DNA from: Bradyrhizobium sp. SSBR45G
Lineage (GTDB): Bacteria > Pseudomonadota > Alphaproteobacteria > Rhizobiales > Xanthobacteraceae
Direction: 5' to 3'
DNA length: 45,480 bases
NCBI RefSeq assembly: GCF_030159255.1
Contig: NZ_BSCT01000044.1
Location: 18,074 to 63,553 of the forward strand
Under the pieces are notes generated by a model. The model was not told the origin of the DNA and ran no database searches. It saw only the letters and a program-made list of their open reading frames with translations. Below are positions 34,714 to 43,034 of this stretch, piece by piece; position 1 is the first letter of the stretch, and every line of letters starts with the position of its first letter. A program made the position numbers and the translations under genes.

Positions 34714-35880
34714 TCAATACGACCTGGGCATGCCGAGCACGTGCTCGGCGACGTAGGACAGGATCAAATTGGTCGAGATCGGCGCCACCTGATACAGCCG
34801 CGTCTCGCGGAATTTGCGCTCGACGTCGTACTCCTCGGCGAAACCGAAGCCGCCATGGGTCTGGATGCAGGCGTTGGCCGCCTCGAACGAGGCGTCGGCG
34901 GCGAGCATCTTGGCCATGTTGGCCTCGGCGCCGCAATCCTGCCCGGCCTCGTATTTGCGCGTCGCTTCCTTGACCATCAGCTCGGCCGCGCGCATCGACG
35001 CATAGGCCTTGGCGATCGGGAACTGGATGCCTTGATTTTGGCCGATCGGGCGGCCGAACACGACGCGCTCCTTGGCGTAAGCAGTCGCCTTGGCGATGAA
35101 CCATTTGGCGTCGCCGACGCATTCGGCGGCGATCAGGATGCGCTCGGCGTTCATGCCGGAGAGGATGTAGCGAAAGCCTCTGCCTTCCTCGCCGATCAGG
35201 TTCTCGGCCGGCACGCGCATGTCGGTGAAGAACACTTCCGTGGTGGCGTGGTTCATCATCGTGCGGATCGGACGGATGGTGAGCCCGGCCTTCTTGGCCT
35301 CGCGCATGTCGACGATGAACACCGAGAGGCCATCGGTGCGCTTCTCCGCCTGGTCCTTCGGCGTGGTGCGCGCCAGCAGGATCATCAGGTCGGAATATTC
35401 GGCGCGGCTGGTCCAGATCTTCTGGCCGTTGACGATGTAGCTGTCGCCGTCGCGCTTGGCGAAGGTCTTCAGCGACGAGGTGTCCGTACCCGAGGTCGGC
35501 TCGGTGACGCCGAACGCCTGCAGCCGCAATTCGCCGCTGGCGACCTTCGGCAGCCATTTGGCCTTCTGCTCGGCCGAGCCGTGCCGCAGCACCGTGCCCA
35601 TCGTGTACATCTGGGCATGACAGCCGCCGCCATTGCAGCCGGCGCGCTGGATCTCCTCCAGGATCGCCGCCGCCGCCGACAGCTTCAGGCCGGCGCCGCC
35701 ATATTCCTCGGGGATCAGCACGGAGAGATAGCCGGCCTGCGTCAGCGCATCGACGAACGCCGATGGATAGGCCATCTCGCGATCGAGCTTGCGCCAATAG
35801 TCGCCGGGGAACTGGGCGCAGAGCTTGGCCACCGCGTCGCGGATGTCGGGGTAGTCGTCGTGCTGATGTTGTTCTGTCAT
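34714..35880 (-). CDS. Acyl-CoA dehydrogenase
   Basis: A 388-residue FAD-dependent acyl-CoA dehydrogenase of normal length. FAD/substrate segments FGVTEPTSGTD and YIVNGQKIWTS are present, with the C-terminal THGGFGFAEEYDVERKFRETRLYQVAP. The usual catalytic Glu of the C-terminal YEG motif is missing (Tyr363-Gln364-Val). Instead Glu246 in SGMNAERIL lies at the helix position used as catalytic base by isovaleryl-CoA dehydrogenase. It should oxidise an acyl-CoA to the enoyl-CoA and pass electrons to ETF; the chain is unknown. It is the first gene leftward from the LysR regulator, with a LysR-type box 42-60 bases before its ATG. Confidence 0.9.
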   Translation of the reverse strand: MTEQHQHDDYPDIRDAVAKLCAQFPGDYWRKLDREMAYPSAFVDALTQAGYLSVLIPEEYGGAGLKLSAAAAILEEIQRAGCNGGGCHAQMYTMGTVLRHGSAEQKAKWLPKVASGELRLQAFGVTEPTSGTDTSSLKTFAKRDGDSYIVNGQKIWTSRAEYSDLMILLARTTPKDQAEKRTDGLSVFIVDMREAKKAGLTIRPIRTMMNHATTEVFFTDMRVPAENLIGEEGRGFRYILSGMNAERILIAAECVGDAKWFIAKATAYAKERVVFGRPIGQNQGIQFPIAKAYASMRAAELMVKEATRKYEAGQDCGAEANMAKMLAADASFEAANACIQTHGGFGFAEEYDVERKFRETRLYQVAPISTNLILSYVAEHVLGMPRSY

Positions 35881-35921
35881 TCGCTTGTCCCGCGGACGAT
35901 TGTGAAACGCCCGCGGTCTCC

Positions 35922-35940
35922 CTATGCTGGATTGTTATAG
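35922..35940. promoter_or_regulatory. LysR-type operator CTAT-N11-ATAG
   Basis: CTAT at 35922-35925 and ATAG at 35937-35940 are a perfect inverted repeat with 11 bases between, matching the T-N11-A rule for LysR-family binding sites. It lies between the divergent lysR gene (35972) and acyl-CoA dehydrogenase gene (35880), as expected for a regulator that activates the neighbour and represses itself. A further CCTATG follows at 35941 and may extend the site. Confidence 0.65.
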
Positions 35941-35971
35941 CCTATGACCAAGCCTTCCAAGATTGGCAAGC

Positions 35972-36895
35972 ATGGATTTCCGTCAGCTCAAGACGTTCAG
36001 TTGCGTGGCCGAGCTCGGCAGCCTGTCGAAAGCCTCCGACCGCCTGCGCATCGCCCAGCCGGCGCTGAGCCGCCAGATCAAGCTGCTGGAGCACGAGCTG
36101 CGCGCGGAGCTGTTCACGCGCAACGGCCGCGGCATGGTGCTGACCGAGGCGGGCAAGCTGCTGCTGGCGCGCACCTCCGGCATCGTGCGGCAGCTCGACC
36201 AGATCCGCGACGACATCCAGTCGCAGGCGGGCCAGCCGTCCGGCCGCGTCGTCCTCGGGCTCGTCCCGACCGTCAGCTACGTGCTGTCGGCGCGGCTCGC
36301 GCGCCGCACGGTCGAGCGCTATCCCGGCATCTCCCTGTGCATCGTCGAGAGCTATAGCGGCCACCTGACCGAATGGCTGCATCGCGGCGAGATGGATCTC
36401 GCAGTGGTCTATGGTCCGTCGGCGGATCTGCATCTGGCGATGCAGCCGCTCGGGCGCGACAGCGTCGTCGCTGTCGGGCCGAAGGGCTCGGGGCTCGCGC
36501 GGATGAAGCGCGTCGACATGGACTGGCTGCTGCGCCAGAAGCTGGTGCTGCCCAGTCATTCGCACGGCCTCCGCGCGCTGATCGAGCACGAGGCGGCCAG
36601 GCGCAAGACCCGGCTCGATGTGCAGATCGAGGCGGATTCGTTTCGCGTGCTGACCTCGATCGTCGAGGCGGGCCTCGGCTTCACGCTGCTGCCGCCGTCG
36701 TCGCTGCGCGACCAGATCACGGCCGGCACGCTGGAGACCGCCGTCATCGCCAAGCACGGCCCGATGCGCGAGCTGCTGGTCGCTGCGCCCATCGACCATC
36801 CCGGCTCGGCGGCCACGGCGGCGATCACCGCGCTGCTGCGCAGTGAAACCAGGGCCTGTCGGGATGAGGGCGTGTGGGACATCAAGCTCGGCTAG
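35972..36895 (+). CDS. LysR family transcriptional regulator
   Basis: A 307-residue LysR-type regulator. The N-terminal winged helix (1-60: MDFRQLKTFSCVAELGSLSK, then ASDRLRIAQPALSRQIK) is followed by a linker helix and an effector-binding periplasmic-binding-protein-like domain starting GRVVLGLVPTVSY. The ATG at 35972 gives the standard N-terminus; the TTG at 35963 would add three residues. It is divergent from the acyl-CoA dehydrogenase series and has a T-N11-A box between, so it probably senses a pathway intermediate and controls that operon. Its stop TAG (36893-36895) overlaps the stop of the convergent TPP enzyme subunit gene in a shared CTAG. Confidence 0.93.
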   Translation: MDFRQLKTFSCVAELGSLSKASDRLRIAQPALSRQIKLLEHELRAELFTRNGRGMVLTEAGKLLLARTSGIVRQLDQIRDDIQSQAGQPSGRVVLGLVPTVSYVLSARLARRTVERYPGISLCIVESYSGHLTEWLHRGEMDLAVVYGPSADLHLAMQPLGRDSVVAVGPKGSGLARMKRVDMDWLLRQKLVLPSHSHGLRALIEHEAARRKTRLDVQIEADSFRVLTSIVEAGLGFTLLPPSSLRDQITAGTLETAVIAKHGPMRELLVAAPIDHPGSAATAAITALLRSETRACRDEGVWDIKLG

Positions 36896-37473
36896 TTCAC
36901 CGGCAGGCCGAGATGGCCGCGGAAGCGGTTCTTCAGGAAGACGCCGTCACGCGGGGGCAAAGCGCGGTCGACATGATCGGTCGAGATCGCGACGCGGGCG
37001 AAATGCGGGCCTGAGAGATCGTGCAGCTTCGGCCGGAAGGCATTCAGGGCCGCAAGAGTCTCGATCGTGCTCACCGAGGGAAAGCCGGCGCCGGTCGCGA
37101 TCAGCTCGAGATTTGCGCCGAGCCCCGAATGGCTCATCTGCATGCCGGTCTCACCGAAATGAGCGTTGTCGAGCACGACGATCGAGAGGTTCCCCGGCTT
37201 CTTGGCTGCGATCGTCGCAAGGCTGCCGAGGCCCATCAGCTGCTCGCCGTCGCCGGTGACGATGGCGACCGGCCGCGACGGCTGCGCCAGTGCGAGTCCA
37301 AGGCCGATCATGGCCGCGCCGCCCATCGCGCCCCAGAGATAAAAGTTCGCCGGATGATCGCCGGCATCGAACACGTCGTAGGAGGAGGAGCCGAGCCCGC
37401 TGACGATCAGGAGGTCGCCACGGTCCTGCAGCAGCGCCTTCACGGCTGCACGGCGATCGAGTGCTGCCTTCAT
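36892..37473 (-). CDS. TPP-dependent decarboxylase, C-terminal-domain subunit (ComE-like)
   Basis: A 193-residue single-domain protein equal to the pyrophosphate-binding domain of TPP enzymes: TGDGEQLMGLGSLATIAA with Gly74-Asp75-Gly76 and Asn103 bind Mg-TPP. It resembles the beta subunit of sulfopyruvate decarboxylase (ComE) and the C-terminal part of phosphonopyruvate decarboxylase. The ATG at 37473 has GGAGG about 8 bases upstream and overlaps the stop of the partner subunit (TGATG). It should act only with that partner. The real 2-oxoacid is unknown; no coenzyme M or phosphonate gene is in the window. Confidence 0.85.
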   Translation of the reverse strand: MKAALDRRAAVKALLQDRGDLLIVSGLGSSSYDVFDAGDHPANFYLWGAMGGAAMIGLGLALAQPSRPVAIVTGDGEQLMGLGSLATIAAKKPGNLSIVVLDNAHFGETGMQMSHSGLGANLELIATGAGFPSVSTIETLAALNAFRPKLHDLSGPHFARVAISTDHVDRALPPRDGVFLKNRFRGHLGLPVN

Positions 37474-38018
37474 CACTTGGCCTCCGTCCACTTCTTGGCG
37501 CCGATCATGCGCTGGGAGATCAGCACCGCGATCGGCTGATCGCTGTCATAGGCGAGCCTTGCGGCTGCGGCCGCCATTTCGCCGGCGTCTTCGGGGCGAT
37601 CGATCCGGAACACGGTGACGCCCATGATCTCGAAGGCGGAGGGCGTCGCCTTGCCCATCGGCACCTGCCACGGATTGAACTCGGCCCATTCGCCGCGCAT
37701 CGTCACGAAGGTCAGGAACGGGAAGCGGCAGCTCTGAAGCAGCGAGAACATGTTGACGCAATTGCCGACGCCGCTCGACTGCATCAGCAGCACCGCGCGC
37801 TGGCCGCCCAGCCAGGCGCCGGCCGACAGCGCGACGCCTTCCTCCTCGGTGGTCAGCACCGTCGTTGCGACAGCCGGATCGTCATGCGCGAGGCGGATGA
37901 GGCGGGAGTGGCCGGCGTCCGGCACGTAGCAGAGCTGCCTGACGTCGGCGGCCTTCAGCGCGTTGTAGATCTCGAGCGGCCAGTCGGAGCCCGTCGTCGG
38001 CGTATCGGAGGCGGCCAT
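37473..38018 (-). CDS. TPP-dependent decarboxylase, N-terminal-domain subunit (ComD-like)
   Basis: A 181-residue protein equal to the pyrimidine-binding domain of TPP enzymes. It contains LTTEEEGVALSAGAWLGG, whose Glu cluster (58-60) includes the residue that activates the cofactor. It resembles the alpha subunit of sulfopyruvate decarboxylase (ComD). Together with the downstream subunit, whose start overlaps its stop by one base, it forms a split decarboxylase lacking the central domain of full-length enzymes. The ATG at 38016-38018 has AGGA about 5 bases upstream. It is near another 2-oxoacid decarboxylase (30839-32458), which suggests that 2-oxoacids are a theme of the region. Confidence 0.85.
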   Translation of the reverse strand: MAASDTPTTGSDWPLEIYNALKAADVRQLCYVPDAGHSRLIRLAHDDPAVATTVLTTEEEGVALSAGAWLGGQRAVLLMQSSGVGNCVNMFSLLQSCRFPFLTFVTMRGEWAEFNPWQVPMGKATPSAFEIMGVTVFRIDRPEDAGEMAAAAARLAYDSDQPIAVLISQRMIGAKKWTEAK

Positions 38019-38258
38019 GGCGTCCTGCGGTTCGTGCGCACCCGCGACAGGTGCAGGATTGGATTTAGCCAGAAACCAGGGGCACGGCTCATCGCATCTG
38101 GTTCACCCAGCCATGCCGGTTTTCTATAGGCGGCCCGCGATAGTCTCTGCAGCTTCGTCGTGATCGCGAATATAAATGCAATCTTTGCTTGTGCTCTCGT
38201 CCATGCCGGCTATCGTCTCCGCGTTTGATTCCATGCACTTCGGAGAGGACTGATTCAG

Positions 38259-38516
38259 ATGCGGCTGCCCGGTATTATAGTCCTTGTCTCGACGAGTCTG
38301 CTCGCTTCCAACTACGCCAATGCCAGAGAGCGCAATGATAGTCCGCACTCTCAGGCCTGCATGGCCAAGAACGGCTTCACGCTGGAGATGTGGCGTGCCC
38401 ATCGCGCCGGGACCGACGCGCAGGTTCTGAAATACATCATGTGCCGGGACGGGGTGTCGAAGGCCCAAGCGCTCGAGATTGGGCGGGCTGACGGTAATTT
38501 CAGTCGCGGCTTCTGA
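38259..38516 (+). CDS. Small secreted protein of unknown function
   Basis: An 85-residue protein with a signal peptide (MRLPGIIVLVSTSLLASNYA, then NARE) and a mature part of about 62 residues with two Cys (in SQACMAKNG and YIMCRDGVS) that could form one disulfide. GGAGAGG lies about 10 bases before the ATG at 38259. The upstream DNA is more AT-rich than the surroundings, which fits its own promoter. I recognise no family. Its size and lack of neighbours on this strand make it easy to miss; the signal peptide and ribosome binding site are the main support. Confidence 0.6.
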   Translation: MRLPGIIVLVSTSLLASNYANARERNDSPHSQACMAKNGFTLEMWRAHRAGTDAQVLKYIMCRDGVSKAQALEIGRADGNFSRGF

Positions 38517-38581
38517 CTCGAATCGCGCCGCCGGGCCGCGGCGACAGGCGAGTGAACAGGTGGGGGCCTCAGGCGTGGCCC

Positions 38582-39853
38582 TCACCCCGGGATCCTCACA
38601 GGCAGCGACTCGTAGCCTCGCACGAAGCTTGAATACACCCGCTTCGGTTCGCCCACGACTTCGATGCGATCGAAGCGCTTGAGGATCTCCTGCCAGACGA
38701 TGCGCAGCTGCAACTCGGCCAAGCGCATGCCGACGCAGCGGTGGATGCCGAAGCCGAAGGAGAGGTGGATGCGCGGCCGCTTGCGGTCGATGATGAAGGC
38801 GTCGGGATTCTCGATCACCTCCTCGTCGCGGTTGCCCGAGATGTACCACATCACGACACGGTCGCCCTTCCTGATTGTCTTCCCGCCGAGCTCGGTGTCG
38901 ACCAATGCGGTGCGCCGCATGTGGGCGAGCGGCGTCTGCCAGCGGATCACCTCGGGCACCATGGTGTCGATCAGCGCCGGATTGTCGCGCAGCTTCTGAT
39001 ACTCGGCCGGGTTCTCGTGCAGCGCCAGCACCGAGGCGGTCATGGTGTTGCGCGTGGTGTCGTTGCCGCCAACGATCAGCAGGATCAGGTTGCCCATCAG
39101 ATTGTCCGGCGTCATGTGCCGCGTCGCGTCGCTGTGCGCCATCATCGAGATCAGGTCGCGGCCCGGATTGGCCTGCCGTTCCTTCCACATCCGGCCGAAC
39201 GTCTCGGCGCAGTCGGCCAGTTCGCGCAGTCGCTCCTCCTCCGACGAGACAATGCCGCTTTTGGGCAGTGCCGTGGAGACGTCCGACCAGCGCGTCAGCT
39301 TGCGCCGCTCCTCGAATGGGAAGTCGAACAAGGTCGCCAGCATCTGCGTGGTCAGCTCGATCGAGACCTTCTCGACCCAGTTGAACGTCTCGTTGCGCGG
39401 CAGCGAATCCAGCACCTTGGCGGAGCGCTGGCGGATCAGAACGGCCATCTCGTCGAGATGGTCGGGCGTGAACATCGGCTGCACCGTCTTGCGCTGCTCG
39501 CCATGAACCGGCTCGTCCATCGCGATGAAGCTCGGCCATTCATAGCCGGGCGGCACGTCGCGGATCATGATGCCGCCATTGCTGACATCCGAAGAGAAGA
39601 TCGCGTGATTGGTGTCGACATGCATGATGTCGTGATAGCGCGTGACCGACCAATAGGGCTCGATCGGCGCGTTGGTGCAGTAGTGCACCGGCGCCTCCTT
39701 GCGCAGCCGCTCGAACCACGGCCACAGCGTGTCGTTCTGAAACAGCCTGGGCGCGCCGGGATGAAAGTCCCCGATCGGCGTGGAATAGGCCTCCAGCCGC
39801 GCCTCGCGCAGCAGATCGGCATGGTCGGAACGAAGCGCGGCCTGGGCGGTCAT
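38582..39853 (-). CDS. Cytochrome P450, CYP153-like
   Basis: A 423-residue soluble bacterial P450. The heme signature FGFGIHRCVGMRLAE has the thiolate ligand Cys373. The I-helix is VGGNDTTRN, the K-helix ExxR is in PEVIRWQ, and HMRRTALVDTEL follows. The I-helix and heme-loop wording are those of CYP153-type enzymes, which hydroxylate terminal carbons of alkanes and fatty acids; assignment beyond like is not possible by eye. No ferredoxin or ferredoxin reductase gene is in the window. It is a tandem paralogue of the P450 at 40155, same strand, separated by a palindromic repeat. Confidence 0.92.
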   Translation of the reverse strand: MTAQAALRSDHADLLREARLEAYSTPIGDFHPGAPRLFQNDTLWPWFERLRKEAPVHYCTNAPIEPYWSVTRYHDIMHVDTNHAIFSSDVSNGGIMIRDVPPGYEWPSFIAMDEPVHGEQRKTVQPMFTPDHLDEMAVLIRQRSAKVLDSLPRNETFNWVEKVSIELTTQMLATLFDFPFEERRKLTRWSDVSTALPKSGIVSSEEERLRELADCAETFGRMWKERQANPGRDLISMMAHSDATRHMTPDNLMGNLILLIVGGNDTTRNTMTASVLALHENPAEYQKLRDNPALIDTMVPEVIRWQTPLAHMRRTALVDTELGGKTIRKGDRVVMWYISGNRDEEVIENPDAFIIDRKRPRIHLSFGFGIHRCVGMRLAELQLRIVWQEILKRFDRIEVVGEPKRVYSSFVRGYESLPVRIPG

Positions 39854-40154
39854 GGGGGGTCCTTTGCTGAAAGGGTTGCTCGACTATCGAAACCAAATCT
39901 GCTGCGCATTTGCGGTGCAATTGAATGCGCCCTCTCCCCTTGCGGGAGAGGGCATGTAGGAAGGCTCAGCAAACTCGGTCGGGTGAGGGGTATGTCTCTA
40001 CGAGTGTCGTACGCGGAGCGACACCCCTCACCCAACCGCGTGCATGGAAAGGTCGGAGATGCCCTCTCCCGCAAGGGGAGAGGGCACTGTATCGGGCAGC
40101 TACGGGGCCGCACATGGGCACCCAATTCGAATCCAATCGAATCTCAAACACAAC
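39854..40154. repeat. Spacer between P450 genes with a 160-bp palindrome
   Basis: The stretch 39926-40086 is an imperfect inverted repeat. GCCCTCTCCCCTTGCGGGAG lies on the left and GCCCTCTCCCGCAAGGGGAG on the right, with GGGTGAGGGGT and ACCCCTCACCC inside them. No gene is supported in these 301 bases. The palindrome could terminate or attenuate read-through between the paralogous genes. Confidence 0.8.
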
Positions 40155-41450
40155 CTACGCCGCAATCCGCACCGGCAGTGTCTCATATCCCTTCACGAAG
40201 CTGGAATAGACCCGCTTCGGCTCGTCCATCACGTCGATATGATCGAAGCGCTTCAGGATCTCCTCCCAGATGATCTTGAGCTGCAACTCGGCCAGGCGAA
40301 GGCCGACGCAGCGGTGGATGCCGAAGCCGAACGACAGGTGCTGGCGCGGCCTGGCACGATCGATGATGAACTCGTAGGGGCGATCGATCGCGGCCTCGTC
40401 GCGGTTCCCCGAGACATACCACATCACCACCTTGTCGCCTTTCTTGATCTGCTTGCCGCGAAACTCGAAGTCTTGAAGGGCGGTGCGGCGCATGTGCGCG
40501 AGCGGCGTCTGCCAACGGATCACCTCCGGCACGAAGCTGTCGATCAGCGCCGGGTTGGCCTTGAGCTTGCGGTATTGATCCGGATTCCGGCTCAGCGCGT
40601 AGATGCTGCCGGACATGGTGTTGCGCGTGGTGTCGTTGCCGCCGACGATCAGCAGCACGAGATTGCCGAGAAAGTTCTTCGGGTCCATGTTCCGCGTGGC
40701 CTCGCTGTGCGCCATCATCGACAGCAGGTCGCTCTTCGGCGGCTGGCTGGCGCGCTCCTGCCAGAGCCGGGCGAAATAGCGCGCGCACTCCAGCAGCTCG
40801 GCCTGCCGCGCGTCCTCGGTCGCGACCAGCCCGCCGGGGCCGGGAAGCGTCGTCGCGATGTCCGACCAGCGCGTCAGCTTGCGGCGGTCCTCCCAGGGGA
40901 AGTCGAACAGCACCGCCAGCATCTGCGTGGTCAGCTCGATCGAGACGCGGTCGACCCAGTCGAACACCTCGCCGAAGGGCAGCTTGTCGAGGCATTCGGC
41001 CGAACGCGTGCGGATGTTGATCGCGAGCTCGTCGAGATGCGTTGGCGTGAACATCGGCGCCACCGTCTTGCGCTGGGCGGCATGGCGGGGCGGGTCCATC
41101 GCGATGAAGCTCTCGCGGCGCAGATCGGGATCGACGTCGCGGATGGTGATGCCGCCGAGCATCGATGCCGAGGAGAACACCGCGTGATTGGTCTCGATCT
41201 CCATGATGTCGTCGTAGCGGGTGATCGACCAGTACGGACCAAACATCGATTCCTTGCAGTAGTGCACCGGATCCTCGCGGCGCAGCCGGTCGAAATAGGG
41301 CCAGTGCGTGTCGGTGCGGAACAGCTCGGGATTGCCAGGATCGAACGCGGCCAGCGGCAGCGTCGCGGCGCGCCGTGCGGCATCGTCGGCCGCGGATTGC
41401 TGTGACGCCGATGGCTGCCGCGTGCTGACGAGCTCGGTGGTCGCTTGCAT
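40155..41450 (-). CDS. Cytochrome P450, CYP153-like (second copy)
   Basis: A 431-residue P450 and clear paralogue of the one at 38582; most residues of the C-terminal third are identical. Cys381 in FGFGIHRCVGLRLAE is the heme ligand, with VGGNDTTRN and PEVIRWQ in the I and K helices. The N-terminal 35 residues (Ser/Ala/Gln-rich) are unique to this copy. The ATG at 41450 is fixed by GGAG about 7 bases upstream; a longer start at 41633 is not P450-like. It is divergent from the isovaleryl-CoA dehydrogenase gene. The same CYP153-like role (terminal oxidation of an aliphatic chain) is inferred; redox partners must be encoded elsewhere. Confidence 0.92.
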   Translation of the reverse strand: MQATTELVSTRQPSASQQSAADDAARRAATLPLAAFDPGNPELFRTDTHWPYFDRLRREDPVHYCKESMFGPYWSITRYDDIMEIETNHAVFSSASMLGGITIRDVDPDLRRESFIAMDPPRHAAQRKTVAPMFTPTHLDELAINIRTRSAECLDKLPFGEVFDWVDRVSIELTTQMLAVLFDFPWEDRRKLTRWSDIATTLPGPGGLVATEDARQAELLECARYFARLWQERASQPPKSDLLSMMAHSEATRNMDPKNFLGNLVLLIVGGNDTTRNTMSGSIYALSRNPDQYRKLKANPALIDSFVPEVIRWQTPLAHMRRTALQDFEFRGKQIKKGDKVVMWYVSGNRDEAAIDRPYEFIIDRARPRQHLSFGFGIHRCVGLRLAELQLKIIWEEILKRFDHIDVMDEPKRVYSSFVKGYETLPVRIAA

Positions 41451-41668
41451 TGACGTCTCCCTCGTGACCGGGTCTTGGAGCCCGGCGTCATCCGCGCGAT
41501 TACATCCTGCCCGGGGCGGAGGGGCAAGCGCGGAGTTTACCGGGCACCGCCGGAGTCTTGCGTCACAACGCTGGCATTCGGCCGGACGTCGGACGTGACA
41601 AGCGCCACGCCACGGAATATGGCTGTGAGCCATTGTTGCAAAGCAGAAGACGAGCAGGAGGCCGCCAC

Positions 41669-42841
41669 ATGATCGCCAACGCGCAGCGCATGTTCAATTT
41701 CGATCTCGGCGAAACCGCCGATGCGATCCGCGAGACGGTGGCCGGTTTCTCGCAAGACCAGATCGCGCCGCGCGCGGCCGAGATCGACCGTTCCAACCAG
41801 TTCCCGCGCGACCTCTGGCCCAAGCTCGGCGAGCTCGGCCTGCACGGCATCACGGTGGAGGAGGAGCATGGCGGCGCCGGGCTCGGCTATCTCGAGCACT
41901 GCATCGCCATGGAGGAGATCTCGCGCGCCTCGGCCTCGGTCGGCCTGTCCTACGGCGCGCACTCCAATCTCTGCGTCAACCAGATCCGCCGCAACGGCAG
42001 CGAGGCGCAGAAGCGCAAATATCTGCCGAAGCTGATCTCCGGCGAGCATGTCGGCTCGCTCGCGATGTCCGAGCCGCAGGCCGGGTCCGACGTCGTCTCG
42101 ATGAAGACGCGCGCCGAGAAGAAGGGGGATCGCTTCGTGCTGAACGGCAGCAAGATGTGGATCACCAACGGACCCGTCGCGGAGACGCTGGTGGTCTATG
42201 CCAAGACCGATCCGCAGGGCGGGCCGCGCGGCATCACCGCCTTCATCATCGAGAAGGGCATGAAGGGGTTTTCGACGGCGCAGAAGCTCGACAAGCTCGG
42301 CATGCGCGGCTCCGACACCTGCGAGCTGGTGTTCGAGGATTGCGAGGTGCCGGAAGAGAACGTGCTGGGGCAGGTCGGCCGCGGCGTCAACGTGCTGATG
42401 AGTGGCCTCGACTACGAACGCGCGGTGCTCGCCGCGGGCCCCCTCGGCATCATGCAGGCCTGCATGGACGTGGTGCTGCCTTACGTGCACGAGCGCAAGC
42501 AGTTCGGCCAGCCGATCGGCACGTTCCAGCTGGTGCAGGGCAAGGTCGCCGACATGTACACCACCATGAACGCGGCGCGCGCCTATGTGTATGCCGTGGC
42601 CAAGGCCTGCGACCGCGGCGAGACCACGCGCGAGGACGCGGCGGGCGCCATCCTGTTCGCAGCGGAGAAGGCGACGCAATGCGCGCTCGATGCGATCCAG
42701 CTGCTCGGCGGCAACGGCTACATAAACGACTATCCGACCGGACGGCTGCTGCGTGACGCCAAGCTCTATGAGATCGGCGCCGGCACCAGCGAGATCAGGC
42801 GCATGCTGATCGGGCGAGAGCTGTTCGACAAGACGTCGTGA
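41669..42841 (+). CDS. ivd: Isovaleryl-CoA dehydrogenase
   Basis: A 390-residue acyl-CoA dehydrogenase that reads like isovaleryl-CoA dehydrogenase throughout: NFDLGETADAIRETV, SVGLSYGAHSNLCVNQI, LAMSEPQAGSDVVSM and LYEIGAGTSEIRR. The catalytic base of this type is Glu250 in SGLDYERAVLAAGPLG. It oxidises isovaleryl-CoA to 3-methylcrotonyl-CoA in leucine breakdown, passing electrons to ETF. AGGAGG 7 bases before the ATG at 41669 sets the start. The usual methylcrotonyl-CoA carboxylase genes do not follow; the next gene is a YjgN-type membrane protein. It could also be called liuA. Confidence 0.93.
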   Translation: MIANAQRMFNFDLGETADAIRETVAGFSQDQIAPRAAEIDRSNQFPRDLWPKLGELGLHGITVEEEHGGAGLGYLEHCIAMEEISRASASVGLSYGAHSNLCVNQIRRNGSEAQKRKYLPKLISGEHVGSLAMSEPQAGSDVVSMKTRAEKKGDRFVLNGSKMWITNGPVAETLVVYAKTDPQGGPRGITAFIIEKGMKGFSTAQKLDKLGMRGSDTCELVFEDCEVPEENVLGQVGRGVNVLMSGLDYERAVLAAGPLGIMQACMDVVLPYVHERKQFGQPIGTFQLVQGKVADMYTTMNAARAYVYAVAKACDRGETTREDAAGAILFAAEKATQCALDAIQLLGGNGYINDYPTGRLLRDAKLYEIGAGTSEIRRMLIGRELFDKTS

Positions 42842-42985
42842 CGCGCCACCGGCTTGAGGCCGGCGTCGGCAACACGTTCGCACACCGGCCAGCTGCAGAT
42901 ATTTTGCGTGATGCAGCCAGGGCGGTGTTTTTTTCCGGCCGACTTGCGTACAAAGGAGTCGAACCTTGGAGTCGTCCCGGCGACG

Positions 42986-43000
42986 AATAACCGGGTTATT
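42986..43000. promoter_or_regulatory. Perfect 15-bp palindrome upstream of the YjgN-like gene
   Basis: AATAACC-G-GGTTATT lies 35-49 bases before the GTG start, in an AT-rich patch. Its position and symmetry suggest a binding site for a dimeric regulator, but no family can be named. GTACAAA and TTTGTAC (near 42951 and 43000-43006) form a looser flanking inverted pair. Confidence 0.4.
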
Positions 43001-43034
43001 TTGTACATTTTTGCGTGGGTCGGAGGCGTAAGCC

